A DNA stretch of 64,000 nt. Source: Nevskia sp. Its GTDB lineage: Bacteria; Pseudomonadota; Gammaproteobacteria; Nevskiales; Nevskiaceae. The notes below the pieces were generated by a model. It saw only the letters and a program-made list of their open reading frames with translations, was not told where the DNA came from and did no database searches. Shown in pieces: positions 55,765-63,631 of the stretch (the first letter of the stretch is position 1; each line of letters starts with the position of its first letter). Where the stretch lies: the NCBI RefSeq assembly GCF_021732705.1, contig NZ_JAKFUM010000007.1, positions 248,001 to 312,000 of the forward strand, read 5' to 3'. Made by a program: the position numbers and the translations under genes.

Positions 55765-56172
55765 TCAGCGACCGAGCGTCAAGGTGCGGCTGGCCAGTTC
55801 CTTGGCCGTGTTCATCACTTCCACGCTCGACTGATACGAGCGGGAGGCGGAAATCATGTTGACCATCTCTTCGACCACGTTGACGTTCGGCGCGTAGACG
55901 TAGCCATCGGCATCGGCCAGCGGATGACCCGGCTCGTAGCGCTTGTCCGCCGGGGCCTCGCTTTCGACCACGCCCAGCACCTGCACGCCGGCGGCGTCGG
56001 GGCTGCCGGCATCGGCACTGGCCTTGAACATCGGCAGGCGCGCCTTGTAGGCACCGTCGGCCGTGCCGGAAACGGCATCGGCATTGGCGAGGTTCGAAGC
56101 CACGGTATTGAGTCGCAGCGACTGCGCGCTGAGCGCGGAGCCGGCGATGTCGAAGATGCGGAAGCTGGACAT
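55765..56172 (-). CDS. flgC: flagellar basal-body rod protein FlgC
   Basis: 135 residues, the usual FlgC length. Start motif FRIFDIAGSALSAQSLRLNTVASNLANADAV; middle YVYAPNVNVVEEMVNMISASRSYQSSVEVMN. FlgC is a proximal rod subunit exported through the flagellar apparatus. It lies 34 bp after flgB in the flgBCDEF transcription unit. Confidence 0.95.
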   Translation of the reverse strand: MSSFRIFDIAGSALSAQSLRLNTVASNLANADAVSGTADGAYKARLPMFKASADAGSPDAAGVQVLGVVESEAPADKRYEPGHPLADADGYVYAPNVNVVEEMVNMISASRSYQSSVEVMNTAKELASRTLTLGR

Positions 56173-56206
56173 GGCGAGGCGCTCCGGGAGTTGCTGGATG
56201 GGCTGC

Positions 56207-56632
56207 TTACTGGCCGGTGATCGCGGTCATCAGGCCGCGCACGCGGCCATCGGCGAAGCTCAGCGATGCCTGGTAATGCAGTGCGGCATCGGCGAACTTG
56301 CCCTGTTCGACCTGCACGTCGACGGTATTGCCATCGACGCTCGGCTGCATCGGCACGCGATAGGCCAGCGTGTTGCCATCGCTGGACGACGTGAACGACA
56401 GCGGAATGTGGCGGGCATCGGTGGTCAGCGTGCGCAGGTTCGCCAACTGACCCGGGTTGGCCGTGGCATCGCCCTTGGCCGCGGCCGACAACACGCTGGC
56501 GAAGTCGACATCTCGGGCCTGAAAGCCCGGCGTGTCGGCATTGGCGATGTTCGAGGACAGCACCTCCATGCGCCGACGCTGCACCGCAAGTGCTTCGGCA
56601 TGGATGCCGAAAACCGCATCGAGACTGGCCAT
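56207..56632 (-). CDS. flgB: flagellar basal-body rod protein FlgB
   Basis: 141 residues from ATG 56632, preceded by an excellent GGAGG at 5 nt; a TTG five codons upstream is less likely. The rod motif is LAVQRRRMEVLSSNIANADTPGFQARDVDF, and LHYQASLSFADGRVRGLMTAI is the C-terminal helix. FlgB connects the MS ring to the rod. First gene of the operon, with a sigma-54 promoter 34 bp upstream. Confidence 0.95.
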   Translation of the reverse strand: MASLDAVFGIHAEALAVQRRRMEVLSSNIANADTPGFQARDVDFASVLSAAAKGDATANPGQLANLRTLTTDARHIPLSFTSSSDGNTLAYRVPMQPSVDGNTVDVQVEQGKFADAALHYQASLSFADGRVRGLMTAITGQ

Positions 56633-56666
56633 TGCATCCTCCCGCAAGTACGTTCGAGGGAGTCTT

Positions 56667-56682
56667 TACAAGGCCTGTGCCA
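56667..56682 (-). promoter_or_regulatory. sigma-54 promoter of flgBCDEF
   Basis: Read on the minus strand: TGGCAC, five bases, TTGTA. The -24 element is a perfect consensus match and the -12 element differs at one base. It lies about 34 nt upstream of the flgB ATG and nothing intervenes. This agrees with the FleQ/sigma-54 control of rod-hook genes known in Pseudomonas-type flagellar hierarchies. Confidence 0.85.
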
Positions 56683-56831
56683 GTGACGATTCGCGACGGA
56701 AAAGCGGCGCCTTGCTGGTGGTGCCCGCGAAGCGGCAGGCAGGGGACGGCACGGCGGGGTGCGTCAATCCGGGCGGCTGCGACGCGCTTTCCGCGCCTCA
56801 CGCCTGCGCCTGACGCGTCACGAACGCGCGC

Positions 56832-57767
56832 CTACGCCGTCTGCAATGCCACTTCCTTCAGCCGATCAAGCACGCCGGTGGCCAGTTCATCGGCACTGAA
56901 CTTGGCGATGAAGCGATCGGCGCCCACGCGTTCGACCATCGCGTTGTTGAACACGCCGGACAGGCTCGTGTGCAGCATCACGTAGAGATCGCGCATGCGT
57001 TCGTCGCGTCGTATTTCCGTCGTCAAACGGTAGCCGTCCATGTCCGGCATTTCGACATCGCTGATCATCATCAGCAGCGAATCGTTGATCGGTTCGTCCT
57101 TCGCCGCCAGCGCCTGCAGGTAGCGCAGCGCTTCGCGGCCGTCGTTGACCAGCACGCATTCGATGCCGAGCTGGTTCAGGGTTTTCTCGACCTGGTTGCG
57201 GGCCACGCGCGAGTCGTCGACCACCAGCACCTTGCGCCGCGAACGGCCCATGCTGGCCGCCTGGTCGCGAATCGAATCGGACAGTGCCGCCTGCACGCCG
57301 ACGACATCGCTCAGCACCTTCTCGACGTCGATGATCTCGACCAGCTCGTTGTTGTAGTGCGTGATCGCGGTCAGATAGCCGCCTTCGCCGGCACCATCCG
57401 GCGGCGGCCGCACATGCTCGACATTGATGTGGATGATCCGCTCGACCGCGCGCACCAGAAAGCCCTGCACCGAGCGGTTGTACTCGGTGACGATGACGTG
57501 CGCCGCGCGGTCATCGCTGGGCTGGCCGATCGCGCGGCTCAGGTCGATCACCGGAATCATCCGGCCGCGGATGTCGGCCACCCCGCTGACCAGCGGATGC
57601 GACGACGGCAGCCACGACAGTGAAGGCCGCGGAATCACTTCCTGCACCTTGAAGACATTGATGCCAAATATTTGGCGCTCATCGAGCCGGAACAGCAGGA
57701 GCGCAAGCCGGTTGTGGCCGGCAAGCTGGGTGCTGCGGTCGATGCTTTCGAGCAAGCCGGTGGCCAT
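56832..57767 (-). CDS. cheV: chemotaxis coupling protein CheV
   Basis: 311 residues: an N-terminal CheW domain (LLLFRLDERQIFGINVFKVQEVI, VSGVADIRGRMIPVIDLSRAI) and a C-terminal receiver domain with phosphoacceptor Asp in MMISDVEMPDMDGY and acidic pocket VVDDSRVARNQ. CheV couples receptors to CheA and can be phosphorylated. A gene upstream of flgBCDE on the same strand is the Pseudomonas arrangement. ATG 57767 was chosen because the CheW domain begins directly after it. Confidence 0.93.
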   Translation of the reverse strand: MATGLLESIDRSTQLAGHNRLALLLFRLDERQIFGINVFKVQEVIPRPSLSWLPSSHPLVSGVADIRGRMIPVIDLSRAIGQPSDDRAAHVIVTEYNRSVQGFLVRAVERIIHINVEHVRPPPDGAGEGGYLTAITHYNNELVEIIDVEKVLSDVVGVQAALSDSIRDQAASMGRSRRKVLVVDDSRVARNQVEKTLNQLGIECVLVNDGREALRYLQALAAKDEPINDSLLMMISDVEMPDMDGYRLTTEIRRDERMRDLYVMLHTSLSGVFNNAMVERVGADRFIAKFSADELATGVLDRLKEVALQTA

Positions 57768-57807
57768 GTCGGGTTTCCGTGATCCTGAGGGGCAGACGGT
57801 CGCCCGC

Positions 57808-57823
57808 TGCAACTTCGGTTCCT
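57808..57823 (-). promoter_or_regulatory. possible sigma-54 promoter of cheV
   Basis: Read on the minus strand: AGGAAC, five bases, TTGCA. The invariant GG of the -24 and GC of the -12 elements are present with correct spacing, but the -24 hexamer matches only four of six bases. It lies about 40 nt upstream of the cheV ATG and faces away from the flgA promoter. Confidence 0.5.
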
Positions 57824-57847
57824 GCCTTTCGTGGTCGAGCGGCGCCG

Positions 57848-57863
57848 TGGCACGCGGCTTGTA
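57848..57863 (+). promoter_or_regulatory. sigma-54 promoter of flgA
   Basis: TGGCAC, five bases, TTGTA: the same -24/-12 pair as before flgB. It lies 53 nt upstream of the flgA ATG at 57917. The near identity of the two promoters supports coordinate control of rod, hook and P-ring assembly genes. Confidence 0.85.
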
Positions 57864-57916
57864 GCGAGGCTGGCGACGAGAACACCCCGCTCGTCCCGAA
57901 TCGCCTGAGGCCATCC

Positions 57917-58648
57917 ATGATCGTTCAACCTTCCCCGAATGCCCGTCTGTTCGCGGTGCTGCTGGCGCTGCTGGTCGTGCTGCCGGTGCTTGCGTTCGCC
58001 GATGCCGGTGCCGGTGCGGTCAGCCTCGAATCGGCGAATCGCATTCGCGAGACCGCGGTGAAGTTCGTGCAGACGCAGTCGCCGGCGACCGCGACGGTGG
58101 AAGCCGCCACGCTCGACAATCGGCTGCGCCTGCCCAGCTGCCCGCAGCCGCTGGAAGCCAGTGCCGCCACGCCGGCCAACCGCGGCGCGTGGAGCATCCT
58201 TGTCAACTGCCGCGATGGCAGCACGCCGCTGTGGTCGATCTTCGTGCCGGTGAAGGTGCTCGACCTGCGACCGGTCGTGGTGCTGTCGCGCCCGGTGGCA
58301 CCGAACCAGCCGATTCCACTCGATGCGCTGAGCATCGAATCGCGCGATGTCGCGGCCCTGAGCCTCGGCTACGTCAGCGATCCGAAGGCCGTTGCCGGCC
58401 AGATGCTGCGGCGGCCGGTCACGCCCGGCGCACCGCTGACGCCGGACGTGCTGCTGAGCGAGAAAGTGATCAAGCGCGGTGCGCTGGTGATGCTGGTCGG
58501 CCGCAGCGGCGCGCTGGAGGTCCGCGCCCAGGGCAAGGCACTGGCCGATGGTGGCAGCGGCGAGCGGATTTCGGTCGAGAACCTGTCGTCCAGACGTGTG
58601 GTGCAGGGCGTGGTCAAGGACGGCGGCACGGTCGAGGTCGGTCTCTGA
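57917..58648 (+). CDS. flgA: flagellar P-ring assembly chaperone FlgA
   Basis: 243 residues with a signal peptide (LFAVLLALLVVLPVLAFA). The SAF-like C-terminal domain shows VVVLSRPVAPNQPIPLDALSIESRDV, LGYVSDPKAVAGQMLRRPVTPGAPLTPDVLL and a final RISVENLSSRRVVQGVVKDGGTVEV, typical of FlgA. It guides FlgI subunits during P-ring assembly in the periplasm. Divergent from cheV, under a sigma-54 promoter, and followed by flgM. Confidence 0.94.
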   Translation: MIVQPSPNARLFAVLLALLVVLPVLAFADAGAGAVSLESANRIRETAVKFVQTQSPATATVEAATLDNRLRLPSCPQPLEASAATPANRGAWSILVNCRDGSTPLWSIFVPVKVLDLRPVVVLSRPVAPNQPIPLDALSIESRDVAALSLGYVSDPKAVAGQMLRRPVTPGAPLTPDVLLSEKVIKRGALVMLVGRSGALEVRAQGKALADGGSGERISVENLSSRRVVQGVVKDGGTVEVGL

Positions 58649-58702
58649 GGCGGTCGCCACCGAACGTCGTGCCGTTCGTCGGGCGCGACGCCATTCCGAC
58701 AC

Positions 58703-58729
58703 TCAAGTTTCCAGACGGAGGGCCGATAC
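58703..58729 (+). promoter_or_regulatory. sigma-28 (FliA) promoter of flgMN
   Basis: TCAAGTTT at 58703-58710, an 11-nt spacer, then GCCGATAC at 58722-58729. Each half matches seven of eight positions of the FliA consensus TAAAGTTT-N11-GCCGATAA. It lies 39 nt upstream of the flgM ATG, giving the classic feedback: FliA drives synthesis of its own anti-sigma factor. Confidence 0.88.
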
Positions 58730-58768
58730 GGGTTCGACGGCGCAATCACCTGCGCCGCGGAGCCCGAC

Positions 58769-59089
58769 ATGACCACCAAGATCGATGGATTCCCCAGCAG
58801 TGGCCCGCGGCCGATCGCGTCCGGCGCGGCGGTCAAGTCCGCCTATGGCGCGACTGGCACCAGCAGCGGCACGCCGGTGGCCGGTGTCGCCGCCGATGAT
58901 CGCGTGCAGTTGACCGGGGACGCCGTGAACTTGCAGCAGTACGAAAAGGCACTGGCCAGCGTGCCGGATACCAACGTCGCCAAGGTGCAGCAGTTGCGCG
59001 CCAAGGTTGCCGAAGGCAGTTACCAGCCGAACCCGGCGGCAATCGCCGCCAGGCTCGCGCGATTCGAATTCGACCTTTCGGCCGCCTGA
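58769..59089 (+). CDS. flgM: anti-sigma-28 factor FlgM
   Basis: 106 residues, the usual FlgM size. A disordered N-terminal export half is followed by the FliA-binding C-terminal half: VAADDRVQLTGDAVNLQQYEKAL, then VAKVQQLRAKVAEGSYQPNPAAIAARLARFE. The final helix pattern IA.RL..FE is diagnostic. FlgM holds FliA inactive until it is secreted through the finished hook. Confidence 0.93.
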   Translation: MTTKIDGFPSSGPRPIASGAAVKSAYGATGTSSGTPVAGVAADDRVQLTGDAVNLQQYEKALASVPDTNVAKVQQLRAKVAEGSYQPNPAAIAARLARFEFDLSAA

Positions 59090-59118
59090 CCGCTGGCGGC
59101 CTCTGACGGAGCGCCGCC

Positions 59119-59589
59119 GTGAACGAATCCAGTCTCAATCTCGCCGAAGTCATCGACGCGCAGATCCGCTGCGCCGAAGACCTGATCACCATTCTCGAGC
59201 AGGAACAGGCCGCGCTGTCCGAGCGCTCGCCCGAATCGCTCGATGCCCTGGAAGCCGCCTGCAGCGCGAAATCGGCCGCCGCGCAGCAATTGCAGCGACT
59301 CGGCGATCGCCTGCAGATTCTCGCTGGCCCACGCCGCTCCGGCGCCGAATTCGAGGCCTGGCTGGCTCAGCATCACGGCGCCGAGGCGCTGATTGCCGCC
59401 TGGCGCCAGCTCACCACCCTCGCCCGCAGCCTGTCCGACGCCAATCGTCGCAACGGCGCGCTGCTCGACGTGCGCGAACAGCAGGTGCGCGGCGCGCTGA
59501 TCGCGATGGCCCCGGAAGCACCGGCGACCTACGGCCGCAGCGGCCTGCGACCGAGCCTGCCGCAAGGCCGGGTGTTCAGCCGGGCCTGA
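59119..59589 (+). CDS. flgN: flagellar export chaperone FlgN
   Basis: 156 residues, all-helical, with the FlgN pattern: LITILEQEQAALSERSPESLDALEAACSAKSAAAQQLQRL at the N-terminus and LARSLSDANRRNGALLDVREQQVRGAL toward the C-terminus. It chaperones the hook-filament junction proteins FlgK and FlgL. It lies 29 bp after flgM, so both share the sigma-28 promoter. Confidence 0.9.
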   Translation: MNESSLNLAEVIDAQIRCAEDLITILEQEQAALSERSPESLDALEAACSAKSAAAQQLQRLGDRLQILAGPRRSGAEFEAWLAQHHGAEALIAAWRQLTTLARSLSDANRRNGALLDVREQQVRGALIAMAPEAPATYGRSGLRPSLPQGRVFSRA

Positions 59590-59610
59590 TCGGCCGATCC
59601 GCGCGCCACG

Positions 59611-59645
59611 AAAAAAGCCGTCGCGACGTTCGACGTCGCGACGGC
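59611..59645 (-). terminator. intrinsic terminator after the minus-strand secreted-protein gene
   Basis: A 13-bp perfect stem (59617-59629 with 59633-59645) is followed on the minus strand by six U (complement of 59611-59616). It ends 19 bp beyond the stop of the gene at 59665. The same hairpin may also slow transcription from flgN, which converges on it. Confidence 0.85.
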
Positions 59646-59664
59646 TGATCCGACAATCCCTGCG

Positions 59665-60186
59665 TCAGTTGAACGCCAGCTGCGTGTCGCGGAACTCCAC
59701 GTGCAGCGGAAACGCCATCGCGCAGGCCGTGTGGGCGCAGGTGGCCGGCTCGAACCGGGTGCGCTCCAGGACCTCGTTCAGTCCGGCCACCGAACCCCGG
59801 TTCGGGCTGATCTGCCAGCTGACCGCCGTGACGCGACCGCTGGCATCGACGTTGATCATCGCCTGCAGTTCGCCCGACAGGTTCTGCTTGCGCTGCAGCG
59901 CCGACAGCTCGCTGGCGAGCTGCGCCAGCCCACCGGCCGGAAACGGCGGCTCCTCGTGCGCCCGCAGGTCGTCGTACTGGCTGCGGACCAGTTCGACATC
60001 GCTGCTCGACAGGTTGGCCCAGCTGCGGTCCAGCGGCAGCGACCGGTAGCTGACCGGCGCTGCCGGGCTGCCGGTGACCGAGACCTGCTTGAGCACGCGA
60101 TAAGACGATTCGTCCGCCTGCGCGGCAGCGGCCAGCCCCAGCATCGAAAGTGCCGCGACGGCGGCCTGCATCGTCTTGTTGATCAT
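59665..60186 (-). CDS. secreted TonB-C-like hypothetical protein
   Basis: 173 residues from ATG 60186, which has GGAG upstream. A signal peptide (AAVAALSMLGLAAAAQA) precedes a mature domain. The final third (LQAMINVDASGRVTAVSWQISPN, LNEVLERTRFEPATC, CAMAFPLHVEFRD) has the strand-helix-strand layout of a TonB C-terminal-type domain, though weakly. Two Cys (ATCAHTACAM) could form a disulfide. A -35-like TTGACT and a -10-like TACACC lie upstream. Function unknown. Confidence 0.72.
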   Translation of the reverse strand: MINKTMQAAVAALSMLGLAAAAQADESSYRVLKQVSVTGSPAAPVSYRSLPLDRSWANLSSSDVELVRSQYDDLRAHEEPPFPAGGLAQLASELSALQRKQNLSGELQAMINVDASGRVTAVSWQISPNRGSVAGLNEVLERTRFEPATCAHTACAMAFPLHVEFRDTQLAFN

Positions 60187-60254
60187 GTTCGCCACTCCAT
60201 TCCGGACCATCGGGGCGACCGCTGCAGCACGCTGCTTCGCGGCCCGATGTGAAA

Positions 60255-60283
60255 GGTGTAGACGGCCTTCATCAATCAGTCAA
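60255..60283 (-). promoter_or_regulatory. sigma-70-type promoter of the secreted-protein gene
   Basis: On the minus strand TTGACT (60283-60278) is followed after exactly 17 nt by TACACC (60260-60255). The -35 matches five of six consensus bases, the -10 only three. An AT-rich stretch lies upstream. It is the best promoter candidate for the gene starting at 60186. Confidence 0.45.
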
Positions 60284-60427
60284 CAAATTGAAATATTACT
60301 GTCACATTGATGTGCTAGCGCCCGCCTGAAAGCCCCTCGATGCTGCCGGCGGGACGTGTCGCCAGCGCTTGCGGAATGGATGTCAAATCATTGAATTGGC
60401 TGATCTTTGTCAGATCGGCCACCCATG

Positions 60428-60455
60428 AAAAAGCCCGCTCGAACATCGAGCGGGC
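60428..60455 (-). terminator. intrinsic terminator of the UDP-glucose dehydrogenase gene
   Basis: A 10-bp perfect stem (60433-60442 with 60446-60455, loop ACA) is followed on the minus strand by five U. It lies 53 bp beyond the stop codon of the dehydrogenase gene. Confidence 0.85.
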
Positions 60456-60507
60456 CTTGTTCGGACGCGACCGCGGCGTCGGGCGATTGTGACAGCCGCC
60501 GCGCAAA

Positions 60508-61836
60508 TCAGACGCTGGCTGGACGCCCCACGCAGTCGTAGACGAAGCCTTCACCGCGCACCCACGCCGGGTCGTACATGTTGCGGCCGTCGACGATCAG
60601 CGGACGCTTCAGCAGGGCCTTGAGCTTGGCCAGATTCGGGCTCTGGAACGCGCGCCATTCGGTGCAGATGACCAGCGCATCGGCCCCTGCCACAGCCTCC
60701 AGTGCCGAGTTGACCAACTTCAGATCGGCGCGCTCGCCATAGAGCTTCGCGGTTTCATGCATCGCCACCGGATCGTGCGCCTGCACGCGACCGCCTTCGG
60801 CCCAGATCGCTTCCATCAGCACGCGGCTCGGCGCTTCGCGCATGTCGTCGGTCTTCGGCTTGAACGCCAGCCCCCAGATCGCGATGGTCTTGCCTTCGAG
60901 CGAGCCCAGATGCTTCACCAGCTTCGCATGCAGGGTCGTCTTCTGGCGGTTGTTGACCGATTCCACCGCCTTCAGGATCTCGGCGTCGAAGTGGGCGTCG
61001 GCCGCGCTCTTGACCAGCGCCTTGACGTCCTTCGGAAAGCACGAGCCGCCGTAGCCGGCGCCCGGGTAGATGAAGTGGAAGCCGATGCGCGGATCGGAGC
61101 CGATGCCGATGCGCACCTTCTCGATGTCGGCACCGAGGTTCTCGGCAAGATTCGCCAGCTCGTTCATGAAGCTGATCTTGGTCGCCAGCATCGCGTTCGC
61201 GGCGTACTTGGTCAGCTCGCTCGAGCGCACGTCCATCACCAGCACGCGGTCGTGATTGCGGTTGAACGGCGCGTACAGCGCCTGCATCGCTTTCGCGGCA
61301 CGCGCAGTGTCGGCGCCGATGACGATGCGATCCGGCTTGTTGAAATCGCCGATGGCATCGCCTTCCTTCAGGAATTCCGGGTTCGACACCACATCGTGAT
61401 CCAGGCTCACGCCACGCTCGGCCAGCGTCGCCTTCATCTGCGCACGGACCTTGTCGGCCGTACCGACCGGCACCGTCGACTTCGAGATCACCAGCCGGTA
61501 CTCGGTCATGTGCGTGGCGATGGTCCTGGCCACCGCCAGCACGTACTTCAGATCGGCCGAGCCATCCTCGTTCGGCGGCGTGCCGACGGCGATGAACTGG
61601 TACAGCCCGTGCGCCACGCCTTCGGCGGCATCGGTGGTGAAGCGCAACCGGCCTTCGGCGGCGTTCTTCAGGATCAGCTCGGTCAGACCCGGCTCGTAGA
61701 TCGGGATGATGCCGTTCTTGAGTCCTTCGATCTTCTTCTGGTCGACATCGACGCACAGCACGTCATTGCCGACATCGGCAAAGCAGGCAGCGGTGACAAG
61801 GCCGACATAGCCGGAGCCGAAGATGGTGATGTTCAA
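60508..61836 (-). CDS. ugd: UDP-glucose 6-dehydrogenase
   Basis: 442 residues. The NAD-binding start is [25 protein letters not shown], followed by [38 protein letters not shown], the catalytic-cysteine motif [13 protein letters not shown], and [18 protein letters not shown]. It oxidises UDP-glucose to UDP-glucuronate for capsule, exopolysaccharide or lipid A modification. The conserved N-terminus begins right after TTG 61836, so I take TTG as the start; the next upstream ATG would add a non-conserved tail. Single gene with its own terminator. Confidence 0.94.
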   Translation of the reverse strand: MNITIFGSGYVGLVTAACFADVGNDVLCVDVDQKKIEGLKNGIIPIYEPGLTELILKNAAEGRLRFTTDAAEGVAHGLYQFIAVGTPPNEDGSADLKYVLAVARTIATHMTEYRLVISKSTVPVGTADKVRAQMKATLAERGVSLDHDVVSNPEFLKEGDAIGDFNKPDRIVIGADTARAAKAMQALYAPFNRNHDRVLVMDVRSSELTKYAANAMLATKISFMNELANLAENLGADIEKVRIGIGSDPRIGFHFIYPGAGYGGSCFPKDVKALVKSAADAHFDAEILKAVESVNNRQKTTLHAKLVKHLGSLEGKTIAIWGLAFKPKTDDMREAPSRVLMEAIWAEGGRVQAHDPVAMHETAKLYGERADLKLVNSALEAVAGADALVICTEWRAFQSPNLAKLKALLKRPLIVDGRNMYDPAWVRGEGFVYDCVGRPASV

Positions 61837-62073
61837 GAGTGTTGCGTCCTGTGGTGAGTGCCCGCCGCGGGCCATCCACGCCCGCGATCTCCGGCCCACG
61901 CGTGCTTGCGTCGGCCGGCGTCTGAAATTCGATCATCAAATGTTACCACCCGACCCTCTGCACTTCGGTGACGAGCACGCGGTGCGGCCGTCGCTGCGAC
62001 CGTCGAGAACGGTTGTTGCAACCGCATTCATCAGCGACCATACCGGCCCTTTTCGGGCACCCTCGATCCGCCA

Positions 62074-63540
62074 ATGAACTCCAAGATCCGCGAATGCCGC
62101 CTGGCGATGCGCCACGCCGGAAGCTATGCCAGCTGGCGGGAAGCGGCGCTGGCATTCGATGCGGCCTCGGGCCTGGAGGACTGGAAGCATCAGGACGAGT
62201 CGGATGATTACGACTGGCAGCTGATTCGAAGCCGTCTGGCTCAGATCCGCCAGTACCGGCAGACGCAGCAGATCACCAAGCTGGTCCATCACCTGCGGCA
62301 GGGGCTGCACTGGAACCTCGGCAACAGCGCCAACCCGGCGCTGTACAGCCACGCCTACTGCGGCAGCAAGCGGCTGGTCGAAACCTACCTGCACGAAGTC
62401 TGCGATGCGCTGCGCTGGATCGCCGATCACAGCTTCCCCGAGCTGCCGCTGGAGGCCAAGCGCAAGTTCTTCGGCGAGACCGCGAAGTCCTTCGGCCGCT
62501 CGGCGCTGATGCTGTCCGGTGGCGCCACGCTGGGCCTGTTCCACGTCGGCGTGGTCAAGGCGCTGGTACGCGAAGACCTGCTGCCGGACGTCATTTCCGG
62601 CTCTAGCGCCGGCTCGATCGTGGCGTCGGTGGTCGGCACGCGAGCGCCGGATGAACTGGAATCGCTGCTCGATCCGGACAACTCTTACTACCACTTCTGG
62701 AAGCCGCTGGCGCTGCGCGACATGTGGCGCCATGGCGCGCTGATGGACCAGAACCAGATCGCGCTCGGCATTGCCCGCAACACTCACGACCTGACGTTCG
62801 AGGAAAGCTTCGAGCGCTCCGGCCGCATCGTCAACATCACAGTGTCGCCGGCGGGCTTGAACCAGCCGCCGCGCCTGCTGAACTACCTGACGACGCCGTA
62901 CCTGTACCTGCGCGAAGCGGTGCTCGCTTCCAGCGCCGTGCCGCTGCTGTTCCCGCCGGTGCAGCTGATGACCCGGGACGAAGACGGCAACCGCCTGCCG
63001 TACATGCCGAGCTTGCGCTGGACCGATGGCTCGCTGAAATCCGACCTGCCCGGCATCCGCTTGCGCCGCCTTCACAACGTCAATCACTTCATCGTCAGCC
63101 AGACCAATCCGCACGTGATCCCGTTCCTGCGCGGCGCGCCGGAGGAAGTGCGGCTCGGCGGCATGCTGCGCAACGTGGCGTACAGCGCGATCCGGGGTGG
63201 TGCCCGTTCGGCCATTGGCGTCGGCCGGCTGGGCCTGCCGCTCGATGGCATCCGCCGCCAGCTCGACAACGCCTCGTCGATCCTCGAGCAGGACTATCGC
63301 GGCAACATCACGATCCTGCCGAAGGTCAGCGTCTGGCGGTACGCGCATGTCACCGCAAACCCGAAGCTGGAAGCGGTGACCCGCTTCATCCTCGAAGGCG
63401 AACGGGCGACCTGGAAGCGCATCGCGATGATCCGCAACCAGTCGATGATCTCGCAGACACTGACCCGCTGCGTGAAGCAGGTGGAAAGCGAATCGCAGCG
63501 CGTGCCGCTGCGCGAGCTGAAGGCTGTGGCCACGCGCTGA
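62074..63540 (+). CDS. patatin-like phospholipase with DUF3336-type N-terminus
   Basis: 488 residues. The N-terminal part of about 140 residues (SYASWREAALAFDAASGLEDWK...LRQGLHWNLGN) resembles DUF3336, found before the patatin domain in TGL3/SDP1-type triacylglycerol lipases. The patatin core has the oxyanion loop SGGATLGLFHVGVV, nucleophile Ser178 in GSSAG and catalytic Asp318 in DGS. No signal peptide, so it acts in the cytoplasm, probably on storage lipids or phospholipids. It is divergent from ugd. Confidence 0.88.
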   Translation: MNSKIRECRLAMRHAGSYASWREAALAFDAASGLEDWKHQDESDDYDWQLIRSRLAQIRQYRQTQQITKLVHHLRQGLHWNLGNSANPALYSHAYCGSKRLVETYLHEVCDALRWIADHSFPELPLEAKRKFFGETAKSFGRSALMLSGGATLGLFHVGVVKALVREDLLPDVISGSSAGSIVASVVGTRAPDELESLLDPDNSYYHFWKPLALRDMWRHGALMDQNQIALGIARNTHDLTFEESFERSGRIVNITVSPAGLNQPPRLLNYLTTPYLYLREAVLASSAVPLLFPPVQLMTRDEDGNRLPYMPSLRWTDGSLKSDLPGIRLRRLHNVNHFIVSQTNPHVIPFLRGAPEEVRLGGMLRNVAYSAIRGGARSAIGVGRLGLPLDGIRRQLDNASSILEQDYRGNITILPKVSVWRYAHVTANPKLEAVTRFILEGERATWKRIAMIRNQSMISQTLTRCVKQVESESQRVPLRELKAVATR

Positions 63541-63631
63541 TCGCCGCGCGCCGCGCGATGGGCATTCGCACGAAAAAACGACGTCCGGTTTCGTACGATG
63601 GTGGCGTGCCATCCCCCCGAGCCCGCCGCAG

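Larger units (their letters stand above)
60187..60507. other. 321-bp intergenic region
   Basis: It contains the promoter of the secreted-protein gene, a locally AT-rich stretch (60265-60310), and the terminator of the UDP-glucose dehydrogenase gene at 60428-60455. I see no further gene. Confidence 0.5.
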
